Assembly: GCA_964423615.1 (NCBI GenBank)
Contig: CAYRFQ010000007.1
Span: forward strand, 120,059 to 184,058
Source of the DNA: CAYRFQ01 sp964423615
GTDB lineage: Bacteria; Planctomycetota; Planctomycetia; Gemmatales; Gemmataceae
Direction of reading: 5' to 3'
Length of the DNA stretch: 64,000 bases
The notes beneath the pieces were generated by a model that was given only the letters and a program-made list of their open reading frames with translations, searched no databases and was not told the origin of the DNA. The position numbers and the translations under genes were made by a program. Positions 53,148 through 61,690 of this stretch are shown in pieces (within the stretch, counting starts at the first letter, position 1; each line of letters begins with the position of its first letter).

Positions 53148-54572
53148 CTAGCCCCGCGTCACCTCATGAACCACCTGCCCTTCGGCATTAAGTAGTTCCA
53201 CCCGTAAAGGCATCTCACCGAAGGCGTGCGTAGAGCAACTCAAGCACGGATCGAAAGCTCGGATTCCAGCTTCGACACGATTGAGCATTCCCTCGGGGAT
53301 CTCAGGCCCGGTGATATAGTGCTTGGCTATCTGGGCGACCGTCCGATTCATCGCCAGGTTGTTTTGCCCGGTGGCGATCAACAGGTTGCACTTCTGGATG
53401 AGCCCGTGTTCATCGACGTTGTAGTGATGGAACAAAGTCCCACGAGGTGCCTCACTGGCCCCGATTCCTTCGAACTGGTTGACCCCAGCTTTCGCCCGAA
53501 AGTGTGGAGAAAGGATGTCCGGGTCGTTCATCATCTTTTCAATACGCTCCAGACAACAAAGAATCTCGATGAGCCTTGCGTAATGATAATAAAACGAGGA
53601 AGTGCTCGCGACCTGACCACGCTGTTTGTACTCCGCCTGCTCCTTATCGGCCAACGGTGTACCCATCCGCTCACTCAACAAGATCCGAGCCATCGGACCA
53701 ACTCGGTATATCCCGTCAGGGTATCCGAGTGGCTTGTAGTACGGCGACTTGAGGTAGGAATACGACTCCACCTTTTCGCCGATGAACTCCTCATACCTCG
53801 ACGGGTCAATTTTGTCGGCGACGATTTTCCCGTCGCTGTCAACGAATCGGAGCTTGCCGCCATAGTGCTCCCACGTCCCGTCGTCGGCCACAAGCCCCAT
53901 GAACAAACTCGGGAAATTTCCAAACGTATCGACCTCTTCCTTGTACTTGTCAAAGAGCCCTTTGAACAAATCCAGCGCAGTCTTCGTGGTCGTCTGCATA
54001 TCGGGAATTCGCCCACGAATGTAGTCCCGTTGCTCCTCGGTAAGCGGTCCCCGCACTCCTCCTGGAGCAACCCACGCTGGGTGAATTTTTTGTCCGCCCA
54101 AGGCTTCGATGATCTCCTGTCCGAATTGCCGGAGGCGGATGCCCCCACGGGCGAGTTGCTCATTGGCCTGCGCTAGACCGAAAACGTTTCGCGTCTTTGG
54201 ATCACTATCGAACCCCAACAACAGATCGGGCGCGCTCAAGTGAAAGAAACTCAAGGCATGCGACTGAGTGAGCTGCCCGAGATTGAGTAACCGGCGGAGT
54301 TTCTCTGCTGCTGGGGGTATCCGAACTGCCATGATCTCGTCACCAGCCTTGACCGATGCGATGAGGTGGCTCACCGGGCAAATGCCGCACACACGAGCGG
54401 TGATTCCCGCCATCTCCGTGAACGGTCGACCCTCACAGAATTTCTCGAATCCCCGAAACTCGGCGACATGGAACCAGGCATCGTTGACCTGTCCGTCATC
54501 ATCCAAAAAAATACTTATTTTGGCATGACCTTCGATCCGGGTCACAGGATCGATTACGACTCTTTTCGTCAT
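53148..54572 (-). CDS. hoxH: [NiFe] hydrogenase large subunit
   Basis: A 474-residue large subunit of a group 3 NAD(P)-linked hydrogenase. The N-terminal ligand motif is RVCGIC (Cys62 and Cys65) followed by PVSHL, and the C-terminal ligand motif is DPCLSCSTH (Cys443 and Cys446). These four cysteines hold the Ni-Fe site. The 25 residues after His449 are the tail that HoxW cleaves. RIEGHAKI near residue 12-19 and AWVAPGGVRGPLT near 167 are group 3 features. It is the catalytic subunit for H2 uptake and production. Gap to hoxY is 117 bp, without a clear terminator. Confidence 0.96.
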   Translation of the reverse strand: MTKRVVIDPVTRIEGHAKISIFLDDDGQVNDAWFHVAEFRGFEKFCEGRPFTEMAGITARVCGICPVSHLIASVKAGDEIMAVRIPPAAEKLRRLLNLGQLTQSHALSFFHLSAPDLLLGFDSDPKTRNVFGLAQANEQLARGGIRLRQFGQEIIEALGGQKIHPAWVAPGGVRGPLTEEQRDYIRGRIPDMQTTTKTALDLFKGLFDKYKEEVDTFGNFPSLFMGLVADDGTWEHYGGKLRFVDSDGKIVADKIDPSRYEEFIGEKVESYSYLKSPYYKPLGYPDGIYRVGPMARILLSERMGTPLADKEQAEYKQRGQVASTSSFYYHYARLIEILCCLERIEKMMNDPDILSPHFRAKAGVNQFEGIGASEAPRGTLFHHYNVDEHGLIQKCNLLIATGQNNLAMNRTVAQIAKHYITGPEIPEGMLNRVEAGIRAFDPCLSCSTHAFGEMPLRVELLNAEGQVVHEVTRG

Positions 54573-54689
54573 GAAATATCTCTTGAATAGGGGAACAGCG
54601 AAAAGAAAAAAGAGCCCACAGATAAGAGCTCAAAGACAGAGTCAAATGCCCTATCGGCCCTTGACCCTTGTCTCTTCACTCCTGACTCT

Positions 54690-55232
54690 TTAGCCAAATT
54701 TGATCCCGACACCCTCGAGTTGGGGTTCTCGTCCCGCCGCCAGAGCCTCCATCACGGCTCGAATACGGTCAGCGGGAGGTGGGCAACCTGGAAGGTAAAA
54801 ATCGACCTCCACGACCTCGTGAACCGGTTGGACTCGCTCAAGCAGAGGCGGTAAGACGCCTGGGTCCGAGGGAAACTCCGGCTGGAGAGTCGCCAGTTCC
54901 AGGTAACTCCGCTTCAAACACGGTTCCGCACCGGGCAACGTATTCCGGAGAGCCGTAACATTCCCAGTCACGGCACAATCACCAAACGAGATGAGGTACT
55001 TGGTTCGTTCTCGGATGTGACGCACGACTTCGAAATTGTCCTCATTGCACACGGCCCCCTCGATCAAACAAATATCGACGTCGTCGGGGTAGACTTTCGT
55101 ATCCACAAAAGGGCCGTAAACGTAGTCAGCCACGGCGGCCAGGTCGATCAGCCACTCGTCCTGGTCAAGGTAGGACATATGACAGCCCGAACAACCGCCG
55201 AGCCACATCGAAGCTATTTTTAGACGTTCCAT
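54690..55232 (-). CDS. hoxY: [NiFe] hydrogenase small subunit
   Basis: A 180-residue small subunit from the ATG at 55232 (GGGAGAAG upstream). LGGCSGCHMSYLD near residues 10-22 has the first two proximal-cluster cysteines, IEGAVCNEDN near 56 and SFGDCAVTGNVTALRN near 80-95 the third, and LPGCPPPADRI near 148 the last. No signal peptide is present, so the enzyme is cytoplasmic. It carries one [4Fe-4S] cluster, as expected of HoxY. Its start overlaps the hoxU stop by 13 bp. Confidence 0.95.
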   Translation of the reverse strand: MERLKIASMWLGGCSGCHMSYLDQDEWLIDLAAVADYVYGPFVDTKVYPDDVDICLIEGAVCNEDNFEVVRHIRERTKYLISFGDCAVTGNVTALRNTLPGAEPCLKRSYLELATLQPEFPSDPGVLPPLLERVQPVHEVVEVDFYLPGCPPPADRIRAVMEALAAGREPQLEGVGIKFG

Positions 55233-55936
55233 TCGTTCTTCTCCCTTGCATCGACAACGAACTGGAGTCGAGTTCGGTCCTTCACCATCTCGGCGACCGT
55301 CGCCCCCTGTCGAAAGATGGCCCCAGTCGGACAGGCCTGAACACACTTGCCGCAAGAGGTACACGTCGGAGAATCCCCCCAAGGCTGGTTCATGTCCGTC
55401 GTCACGCGGCATTCGTTTCCTCGACCCAGGACGTCCCACGTATGCACACCTTCGATCTCGTCACAAACACGGACACACCGAGTACACAAAACACATCGAT
55501 TGTGGTCGATCCCGAACGTATCGTGCGATACGTCGATGTGCAGGTCAGGATGAAGGTATTCGAATCGGACATGATCGACCCCGAGTTCCATCGCCAGGCT
55601 CTGCAACTCGCAGTGGCCGTTGACGACGCACACTGCACAGACGTGGTTTCGCTCCGTCAGAAGCAACTCGATGATCATCTTTCGGTACTCGCGGAGTCGC
55701 TCGGTGTGCGTCGAGACTTTCATCTCTTCGGCAATTTGAGTGACACAGGCTGGTTGTAACTTCCGACTGCCTTCGATCTCGACAAGACAGAGCCGACATG
55801 CCCCGACTTCCGACACACCGTCGAGGTGACACAACGTCGGAATTCGAATTCCGGCATCCGTAGCTGCTTGGAGAATCGTGTCGCCGTCGTTGGCGCTCAC
55901 GAGTTGATCATTGATTACTAAAGTTCGAACAGACAT
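55220..55936 (-). CDS. hoxU: Hydrogenase diaphorase subunit HoxU (NuoG-like iron-sulfur protein)
   Basis: A 238-residue protein. An N-terminal [2Fe-2S] domain has CHLDGVSEVGACRLC with a downstream Cys in QPACVTQ. The His-Cys cluster region is near residues 97-110 (RNHVCAVCVVNGHC). Two ferredoxin-type clusters are CVLCTRCVRVCDEI near 148-161 and CTSCGKCVQACPTG near 192-205. It links the diaphorase HoxEF to the hydrogenase HoxYH. Ribosome site AGGA is seven bases before the ATG. It overlaps hoxY and lies 80 bp after hoxF. Confidence 0.94.
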   Translation of the reverse strand: MSVRTLVINDQLVSANDGDTILQAATDAGIRIPTLCHLDGVSEVGACRLCLVEIEGSRKLQPACVTQIAEEMKVSTHTERLREYRKMIIELLLTERNHVCAVCVVNGHCELQSLAMELGVDHVRFEYLHPDLHIDVSHDTFGIDHNRCVLCTRCVRVCDEIEGVHTWDVLGRGNECRVTTDMNQPWGDSPTCTSCGKCVQACPTGAIFRQGATVAEMVKDRTRLQFVVDAREKNEWNV

Positions 55937-56016
55937 GATATTCCTGTAGGATGTTGGGTGATTATCGTTTTCGCCCGCGTTGCGAGGTGAATCTGCCTCA
56001 TTCCAGAGACGATGAT

Positions 56017-57672
56017 CTAGGAGTCTGCCGATGGTGCCACCAAAGGCAATCGTTGTCTCGCTCTCCCATTCGGAGACGCCTGGAGAAGTCCTTCGTATTC
56101 CTCACGGAAATACCGAAGAGTACTCAAAACCGGATTCGGAGCCGTCTGACCGAGCCCACACAAACTCGTGTCCCGTACCACCTCACACAAGTCTTCCAAG
56201 ACCTGCAAATCGGAACGCGTCCCTTTTCCCTCCAGGATCTTGGACAACAGATTGTGCAGTTGGACCGTACCGGCTCGACAGGGGATGCACTTCCCACAAG
56301 ACTCGTCGCGACAAAAACTCATGTAGAACCGGGCTACGTCGACCATGCTGTTGTGTTCGTCCATCACGATCATTCCGCCCGAGCCCATGATCGAACCAAG
56401 CTTCTGCAAGGACTCGTAATCGACCGGCGTGTCGAGGTGTTCGGCTGGAATACAACCGCCCGACGGACCACCAGTCTGCACGGCCTTGATCTTACCGTCG
56501 GGAACGCCTCCGCCGATCTCCTCGACGATGGTCCGCATGGGCGTCCCAAGCGGAACTTCAACCAGCCCCGTATTCTTAACCTTACCGGTTATGCAGAAGA
56601 CCTTCGTGCCTTTGCTCTTTTCCGTTCCAATCGAGGCAAACCAATCCGCTCCCTTACGAAGGATCGTGGGAACATTCGCAAACGTCTCGACGTTGTTGAG
56701 CAAAGTCGGAGAGCCCCACAATCCGACCTCAGCAGGATACGGCGGCCTAGGCGTGGGATTTCCCCGTTCGCCCATGATCGACGCCATCAAGGCCGTCTCT
56801 TCCCCACACACGAACGCCCCCGCACCAATCCGGATGTCTATCCGGAAATCAAACGTCGAAGAGAAAATGTGTGTTCCCAATACTCCCAAACGCGTGGCCT
56901 GCTTGATGGCCTTTTGCAAACGCGCGATCGCCAGCGGGTACTCCCCACGGACGTAAATGTATCCCTGGTTCGCACCAACAGCATACCCGGCAATGGCCAT
57001 TCCCTCGAGCACTCGGTGCGGGTCGCTCTCGAGGACGCTGCGGTTCATAAAAGCCCCAGGATCACCCTCGTCGGCATTGCAAACGACGTATTTGGTGTCG
57101 GACTCGTTTTTCGCAACGGTGGCCCATTTGACTCCCGTCGGGTAGCCCGCTCCACCTCGGCCGCGCAAGCCACTTTGGATCACCGTCTCGATGACCTGCT
57201 GGGGGGACATCTCTTCCAGTGCATGCCCAAGGGCTTGATATCCTTCGACGGCAATATAAGACTCGATCCGTTCTGGTTCGACGACTCCGCTGTTTTCCAA
57301 AACCACGCTGGCCTGTCGGGCGAAAAACGGAGCGTTGGGATCGACCTGCTCAGGAGGAGTGCCTACGCGACTACCTGTGACAATCGTCTCGGCGTTTTCC
57401 GGCGTCACTTTTTGGTAAAGGGGTGGAAGATCTTGCCTTGTGGTATCAAGGACTTGCACCAACGGGCCCTCGCAACACAGCCTCAGACACCCAACGTCCC
57501 GGACCGCGACTTTGTCTTCCAGATGGTGCTTTTTGACGGCTTGCTTGAGCGAGTCGGAAACGCTTTGGGCATTCGCCGAAAGACACCCCGCTGCCGTACA
57601 ACAACGAACATGCACCGGGGTCCAAGAATCAATCTCGGCCTTTTGCAGATCAGCTAGCTGCTGCAGATCCAT
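56017..57672 (-). CDS. hoxF: Hydrogenase diaphorase subunit HoxF (NuoF-like, FMN and NADH binding)
   Basis: A 551-residue protein. The N-terminal 110 residues form a thioredoxin-like [2Fe-2S] domain (VRCCTAAGC and VGCLRLCCEGP). The NADH/FMN domain has GLRGRGGAGYPTGVKW near residue 170 and CNADEGDPGAFMNR near 198. An SLBB region follows, and the C-terminal [4Fe-4S] site is CGKCIPCRAGT with a last Cys in SLCGLGQTAPNP. It exchanges electrons between NAD(H) and the cluster chain. It overlaps hoxE by 23 bp, giving the order hoxE-F-U-Y-H-W. Confidence 0.95.
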   Translation of the reverse strand: MDLQQLADLQKAEIDSWTPVHVRCCTAAGCLSANAQSVSDSLKQAVKKHHLEDKVAVRDVGCLRLCCEGPLVQVLDTTRQDLPPLYQKVTPENAETIVTGSRVGTPPEQVDPNAPFFARQASVVLENSGVVEPERIESYIAVEGYQALGHALEEMSPQQVIETVIQSGLRGRGGAGYPTGVKWATVAKNESDTKYVVCNADEGDPGAFMNRSVLESDPHRVLEGMAIAGYAVGANQGYIYVRGEYPLAIARLQKAIKQATRLGVLGTHIFSSTFDFRIDIRIGAGAFVCGEETALMASIMGERGNPTPRPPYPAEVGLWGSPTLLNNVETFANVPTILRKGADWFASIGTEKSKGTKVFCITGKVKNTGLVEVPLGTPMRTIVEEIGGGVPDGKIKAVQTGGPSGGCIPAEHLDTPVDYESLQKLGSIMGSGGMIVMDEHNSMVDVARFYMSFCRDESCGKCIPCRAGTVQLHNLLSKILEGKGTRSDLQVLEDLCEVVRDTSLCGLGQTAPNPVLSTLRYFREEYEGLLQASPNGRARQRLPLVAPSADS

Positions 57673-58192
57673 TGGTCTTCCATCCTTTCGTGTCTTCCAG
57701 AAGCAATTCGGACGTCAACTGCCCTTTGATGGTTCCGTCCAAAACAACGGCCGGGGCAATACCACAAGCACCTATACAACGAGCCGTAAGCAAGGACACC
57801 TGCCCGTCTTCCGTCGTTTCCTCGGCAGCAACCTGGAACTCGTTCGAGACCGCATCGAGCAGAACTTCTGCCCCTTTGACGTAACAAGCCGTCCCTGTAC
57901 AAATAACGCACGTATGTTTTCCGGGTGGCTTCAGTGAGAAAAAATTGTAAAACGTAGCAACCCCATACACCTTACTTGGAGGTAACTTTAAGTGGCGTCC
58001 TATAAAATACAGTAAATCTGGCTCAAGATATCCAAACAATTCTTGGGCCTTGTGTAAAATCTCAATAAGCGCGTGTTGTTGGAACTGGTGTCGCTTCATC
58101 GCGACTTCGAGCAGCTTGAAACGCTTGTCACCGCTCGGATGCGAATCCGACTTGGCCGGTGCGGCCACCGGCTTGGTGGGTACGGGACTCAT
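57650..58192 (-). CDS. hoxE: Hydrogenase subunit HoxE (NuoE-like)
   Basis: A 180-residue [2Fe-2S] thioredoxin-fold protein. ALIEILHKAQELFGYLEPDLL near 42-62 (two segments) and GVATFYNFFSLKPPGKH near 81-97 are typical of NuoE/HoxE, and the cluster is in CTGTACYVKGA and CIGACGIAP. The start is the ATG at 58192; the longer GTG frame to 58237 would overlap a regulatory dyad. A flexible Lys/Pro/Ala-rich N-terminus of about 28 residues precedes the domain. It is the first gene of the hox operon. Confidence 0.93.
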   Translation of the reverse strand: MSPVPTKPVAAPAKSDSHPSGDKRFKLLEVAMKRHQFQQHALIEILHKAQELFGYLEPDLLYFIGRHLKLPPSKVYGVATFYNFFSLKPPGKHTCVICTGTACYVKGAEVLLDAVSNEFQVAAEETTEDGQVSLLTARCIGACGIAPAVVLDGTIKGQLTSELLLEDTKGWKTNGSAAAS

Positions 58193-58220
58193 TCCTCTCT
58201 TGCCTCCCAGGCTCGTCAGT

Positions 58221-58239
58221 GTGTGTCTAGTTCGCACAC
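58221..58239. promoter_or_regulatory. Perfect activator-site dyad before hoxE (GTGTG-N9-CACAC)
   Basis: GTGTGTCTAGTTCGCACAC is a full 10 of 10 match. It is only about 30 bp before the hoxE start, too near to be a classical distant enhancer for this gene, and no -24/-12 match was found between. Confidence 0.5.
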
Positions 58240-58795
58240 CACTGTGCTATGTTGTCAGGGTCGCCGTTGGGTTTCGGTTCGTCCTGCATGCGGACGAAAA
58301 ATTCCAGCCCACGTCGGTTTCAGTGACAAAAAACCTCTCCCTCAAACTCTTCCGTCTTTCTCCCGTGCGAGAACGGTTCGGTTTTTGCCACAATACTTGT
58401 GCGCTGGAACCCGACCAGATTCCTATGGCCTTTGATATATGCAAAGAGCAGTGTTCGTGCCACCAGGATCGATTCCCGCTAGTACGAAACCGCACACGGG
58501 ACTGGTGTGATCGTAGCTTACGACGTCTCGACAATGGACTCGATCGCGTCAAGACTCCAGCTTGGTGGGAAAAGCCCCCTCGCGTAGCAACAGGAGTGCT
58601 AGAACCAAGACTTGTCGCACGGAGAGACGTTGGAAGGTTGCTTGAACCTGGAAAAATCCTCACGGAAATGTCACCTTGGCCCAAAATCTAACCGTCTCCC
58701 AGAACTCAACAAGGTTGTAGCACTATAAAGACTTCACTGGTTTTTGTTATTGTGCCTACCTGGCTGAAAACCATCCAGTAAACTCAGGAGCCATC
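58240..58795. other. Gene-free stretch between hoxE and the acetyl-CoA synthetase gene
   Basis: No convincing gene was seen; the antisense frames over hoxE and in this stretch lack family features. A weak sigma-54-like sequence (58586-58601) is discussed under rejected items. Promoters of both divergent genes must lie here. Confidence 0.4.
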
Positions 58796-61477
58796 ATGGT
58801 CACCGTTGGTCATTCACTCGACCCACTTTTTCGCCCGTCCTCGGTGGCGGTCGTTGGAGCCAGCGCCACGTCCGGAAGCGTCGGCAGCATATTGATGAAA
58901 AACTTAATGGAGAATCCCTTCGGCGGAGTCGTGTACCCCGTCAATCCCAAACGAAAAGCCATCCACGGCGTTCTTAGTTACCCCAGTTTGAGAGACATCC
59001 CGGAGGCCATCGACCTGGCCGTGATTGCAACACCTGCAAAGACCGTTCCCGGATTGATTCGAGACTGCGTCGAATTGGGAATCAAGGGAGCCATTGTCAT
59101 CAGTGCCGGCTTCTCGGAACTCGGCGAAGCCGGAAAAAAACTCGAACAAGAGATAAAAGAAGCTGCCCAGGGGAAACTGCGCATCATCGGGCCGAACTGC
59201 CTCGGAGTAATTCATCCCCCAAGCAACTTGAACGCTAGCTTTGCTTCGAGCATGGCCCAGCCCGGCAAAATCGCCCTGTTAAGCCAAAGTGGGGCAATTT
59301 GCACCTCGATTCTCGACTGGGCTCGAGAAAAACACATCGGCTTCAGCTCTTTTGTAAGCGTCGGAGCCATGCTCGACGTAGATTTTGCTGACCTCATAGA
59401 CTATTTCGGAGATGACCCAAATACGCACAGTATTATTTTGTACATGGAGTCGATTGGTGACGTCCGCTCCTTCTTGAGCGCGGCGCGGAATGTCGCTCGG
59501 ACGAAAACAGTGATTGTCGTCAAATCGGGCCGCCACGAAGCCGGAGCCAAGGCGGCCGCCTCCCACACAGGGGCCCTGGCCGGAGCCGATGCCGTTTTCG
59601 ACGCTGCGTTCCAAAGAGCGGGTGTTTTGCGAGTCGTCACGATTCCCGACCTGTTCTCCATGGCTGAAATTTTGGCGACAGCCCCGCCCCCTCGTGGTCC
59701 CGCGCTAGCCCTCATCACCAACGCCGGGGGACCAGGCGTTATGGCCACCGACTCGCTAATGATCCAGGGAGGAACGCTCGCCGAACTCACCCCTGAAACG
59801 ATGGACGCACTCAACGAGTGCTTGCCCCCATTCTGGAGCCACGCCAACCCCATTGACCTCCTCGGAGACGCGACCCCGAAAAGGTACAGAGACGTTGTCG
59901 CGATCTGCTCCAAAGATCCAGGAGTTGACGGTCTCCTCGTGTTGTTGACACCCCAGGCCATGACAGATCCACTCGAAACCGCCAAGGAACTAAAAGTCGC
60001 AGCCCAAGAACACCCCAAAAAACCACTGTTGGCCTGCTACATGGGCGGGCGAGACGTCCTCGCTGGGCGTCGGATACTCAGTCAGGCCGGCATTCCCGTT
60101 TTCGAATCTCCCGAGGCTGCCATCTCGGCCTTTCTTCACATGGTCGATTATCGTCGCAACCAGGAGTTACTCTACCAACGCCCCGAAGCACTTCCAGAAA
60201 CCGAAACGATCAACAAACAAGAGGTCCGAGATCTCATCACCAACGTCCAAAAGGCCGGACGTACACTGTTGACCGAGACAGAAGCCAAAAACCTCCTGGC
60301 GGCCTACGGCATACCGGTGACCCAAACCATCTCGTGCCCCTCATTCGAAGAAGCGTTGGTTGCATCCGAGAAACTCGGGTATCCCGTTGTATTGAAGCTC
60401 CTCTCGGAAGAGATCACCCACAAAAGTGACGTGGGCGGAGTACAGCTCAACATCAAAGACGCCGACGGCGTTCGAAAAGCCTTCGAGACGATTCGCAACA
60501 ACTTGAAAGCGAAGCATCCCGAAACCCGGTTCGAGGGCGTGACGGTTCAACCGATGATCGAGAAAGGCGGATTCGAGTTGATCGTCGGAAGCATCGTCGA
60601 CCCGCAATTCGGACCAGTCGTCCTGTTCGGTGCCGGAGGAATCTTCGTCGAAGTCTTCAAGGACCGGGCCCTGGCACTTCCCCCATTGAATCGCCCACTC
60701 GCCCAACGCCTTATCGACAAGACCCAAATTTCCAAGGCGCTCAAGGGCGTGCGAGGGCAGCCGCCAGTCGACATGGACGCCCTGGAGGGACTTCTGATCC
60801 AATTCAGTCGACTCCTTTGCGACGTACCCGAAATCAGCGAGGTGGACATGAATCCCCTCCTCGCGAGCCACAAACAGGTCATCGCCGTCGACGCACGAGT
60901 CATCCTCGCACCACCAGACACGCCTCCCGAAAAATTACCACGACTCGCCATACATCCTTATCCCAACCAATACACATCGACGTTCCGGGTCAAAAACGGA
61001 AGCGACATCCAAATCCGGGCAATACGGCCGGAAGACGAGGAGGCCCTCATCCGATTCCACGGAACACACTCGGAAGAGACGCTCCGATTACGATTCTTCA
61101 GCGTCGTCAAGACCTTGAGCCGTGAAAGCCTCATCCGACTTTGTCACCTCGATTACGATCGATCAATGGCCTTGGTCGGTGTGGCCAAAACCGCCAACGG
61201 AGACGAAATCCGCGGAGTCTCGCGATATTACATCGACCCCGAAACGCGATCCGCCGAATTCGCCGTCGTGGTCGGGGATGCGTTTCAAGGTCTCGGGTTG
61301 GGCTATCACCTCATGGAGCGTTTGATCGACGTGGCTCAAGACAATAACGTCAAACGGTTAGTGGGGAGTGTCTTACGCGACAACGCAGGAATGTTGCGGC
61401 TTGCACACGAACTACAATTCACCCAACACGACACCGACGATCCAACAGTAATCAAAGTCGTTCGGGATCTGAGTTAG
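58796..61477 (+). CDS. ADP-forming acetyl-CoA synthetase fused to GNAT acetyltransferase
   Basis: An 893-residue fusion. The order is CoA-binding domain (SVAVVGASATSGSVGSI near 14-30), succinyl-CoA-synthetase-like domain (IIGPNCLGVIHPP near 130-142, SHTGALAGADAVFDAAFQRAG with the phospho-His near 260), ATP-grasp domain (about 470-700, with VVLKLLSEEITHKSDVGGV and FGAGGIFVEVFKDRALALPP) and a C-terminal GNAT domain (about 720-893, with RFFSVVKTLSRESL and GDAFQGLGLGYHLMERLI). It would make acetate and ATP from acetyl-CoA, and the GNAT part may acetylate proteins. CAGGAG is upstream of the ATG. It is the terminal step of the PFOR route. Confidence 0.93.
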   Translation: MVTVGHSLDPLFRPSSVAVVGASATSGSVGSILMKNLMENPFGGVVYPVNPKRKAIHGVLSYPSLRDIPEAIDLAVIATPAKTVPGLIRDCVELGIKGAIVISAGFSELGEAGKKLEQEIKEAAQGKLRIIGPNCLGVIHPPSNLNASFASSMAQPGKIALLSQSGAICTSILDWAREKHIGFSSFVSVGAMLDVDFADLIDYFGDDPNTHSIILYMESIGDVRSFLSAARNVARTKTVIVVKSGRHEAGAKAAASHTGALAGADAVFDAAFQRAGVLRVVTIPDLFSMAEILATAPPPRGPALALITNAGGPGVMATDSLMIQGGTLAELTPETMDALNECLPPFWSHANPIDLLGDATPKRYRDVVAICSKDPGVDGLLVLLTPQAMTDPLETAKELKVAAQEHPKKPLLACYMGGRDVLAGRRILSQAGIPVFESPEAAISAFLHMVDYRRNQELLYQRPEALPETETINKQEVRDLITNVQKAGRTLLTETEAKNLLAAYGIPVTQTISCPSFEEALVASEKLGYPVVLKLLSEEITHKSDVGGVQLNIKDADGVRKAFETIRNNLKAKHPETRFEGVTVQPMIEKGGFELIVGSIVDPQFGPVVLFGAGGIFVEVFKDRALALPPLNRPLAQRLIDKTQISKALKGVRGQPPVDMDALEGLLIQFSRLLCDVPEISEVDMNPLLASHKQVIAVDARVILAPPDTPPEKLPRLAIHPYPNQYTSTFRVKNGSDIQIRAIRPEDEEALIRFHGTHSEETLRLRFFSVVKTLSRESLIRLCHLDYDRSMALVGVAKTANGDEIRGVSRYYIDPETRSAEFAVVVGDAFQGLGLGYHLMERLIDVAQDNNVKRLVGSVLRDNAGMLRLAHELQFTQHDTDDPTVIKVVRDLS

Positions 61478-61521
61478 ACTGTTGCAAACGGCGCCGTCCA
61501 ACCACGGACAATAAATCTACC

Positions 61522-61548
61522 GCGGTGCATGGCTCAACCATGCACCGC
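61522..61548 (+). terminator. Hairpin after the acetyl-CoA synthetase gene
   Basis: A perfect 11-bp stem, GCGGTGCATGG with CCATGCACCGC, encloses CTCAA 44 bp after the stop. No T tract follows. A smaller hairpin, GTGCGGA-N7-TCCGCAC, is at 61582-61602. Confidence 0.5.
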
Positions 61549-61690
61549 ATCCTCCACAGGTCCATGTATTCAACCCCGGGCGTGCGGAGATCACATCCGC
61601 ACTGTCCTCGAAATGTCAGCACAGAATTGTCGAAGTTCTCGAGCACCTGAATCATCTACTTTCCTAGTTTTTTGACAGCCAGGAGTTCAC

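Noticed and set aside
55951..57657. Long open frame (568 codons) on the plus strand opposite hoxF
   Set aside because: It is the antisense shadow of hoxF; the translation has no family features and is rich in Arg, His and Pro.
58586..58601. TAGCACTCCTGTTGCT on the minus strand upstream of hoxE
   Set aside because: The -24 GG is AG, and it would leave a leader of nearly 390 bases. Kept out of the feature list, though it is worth testing.
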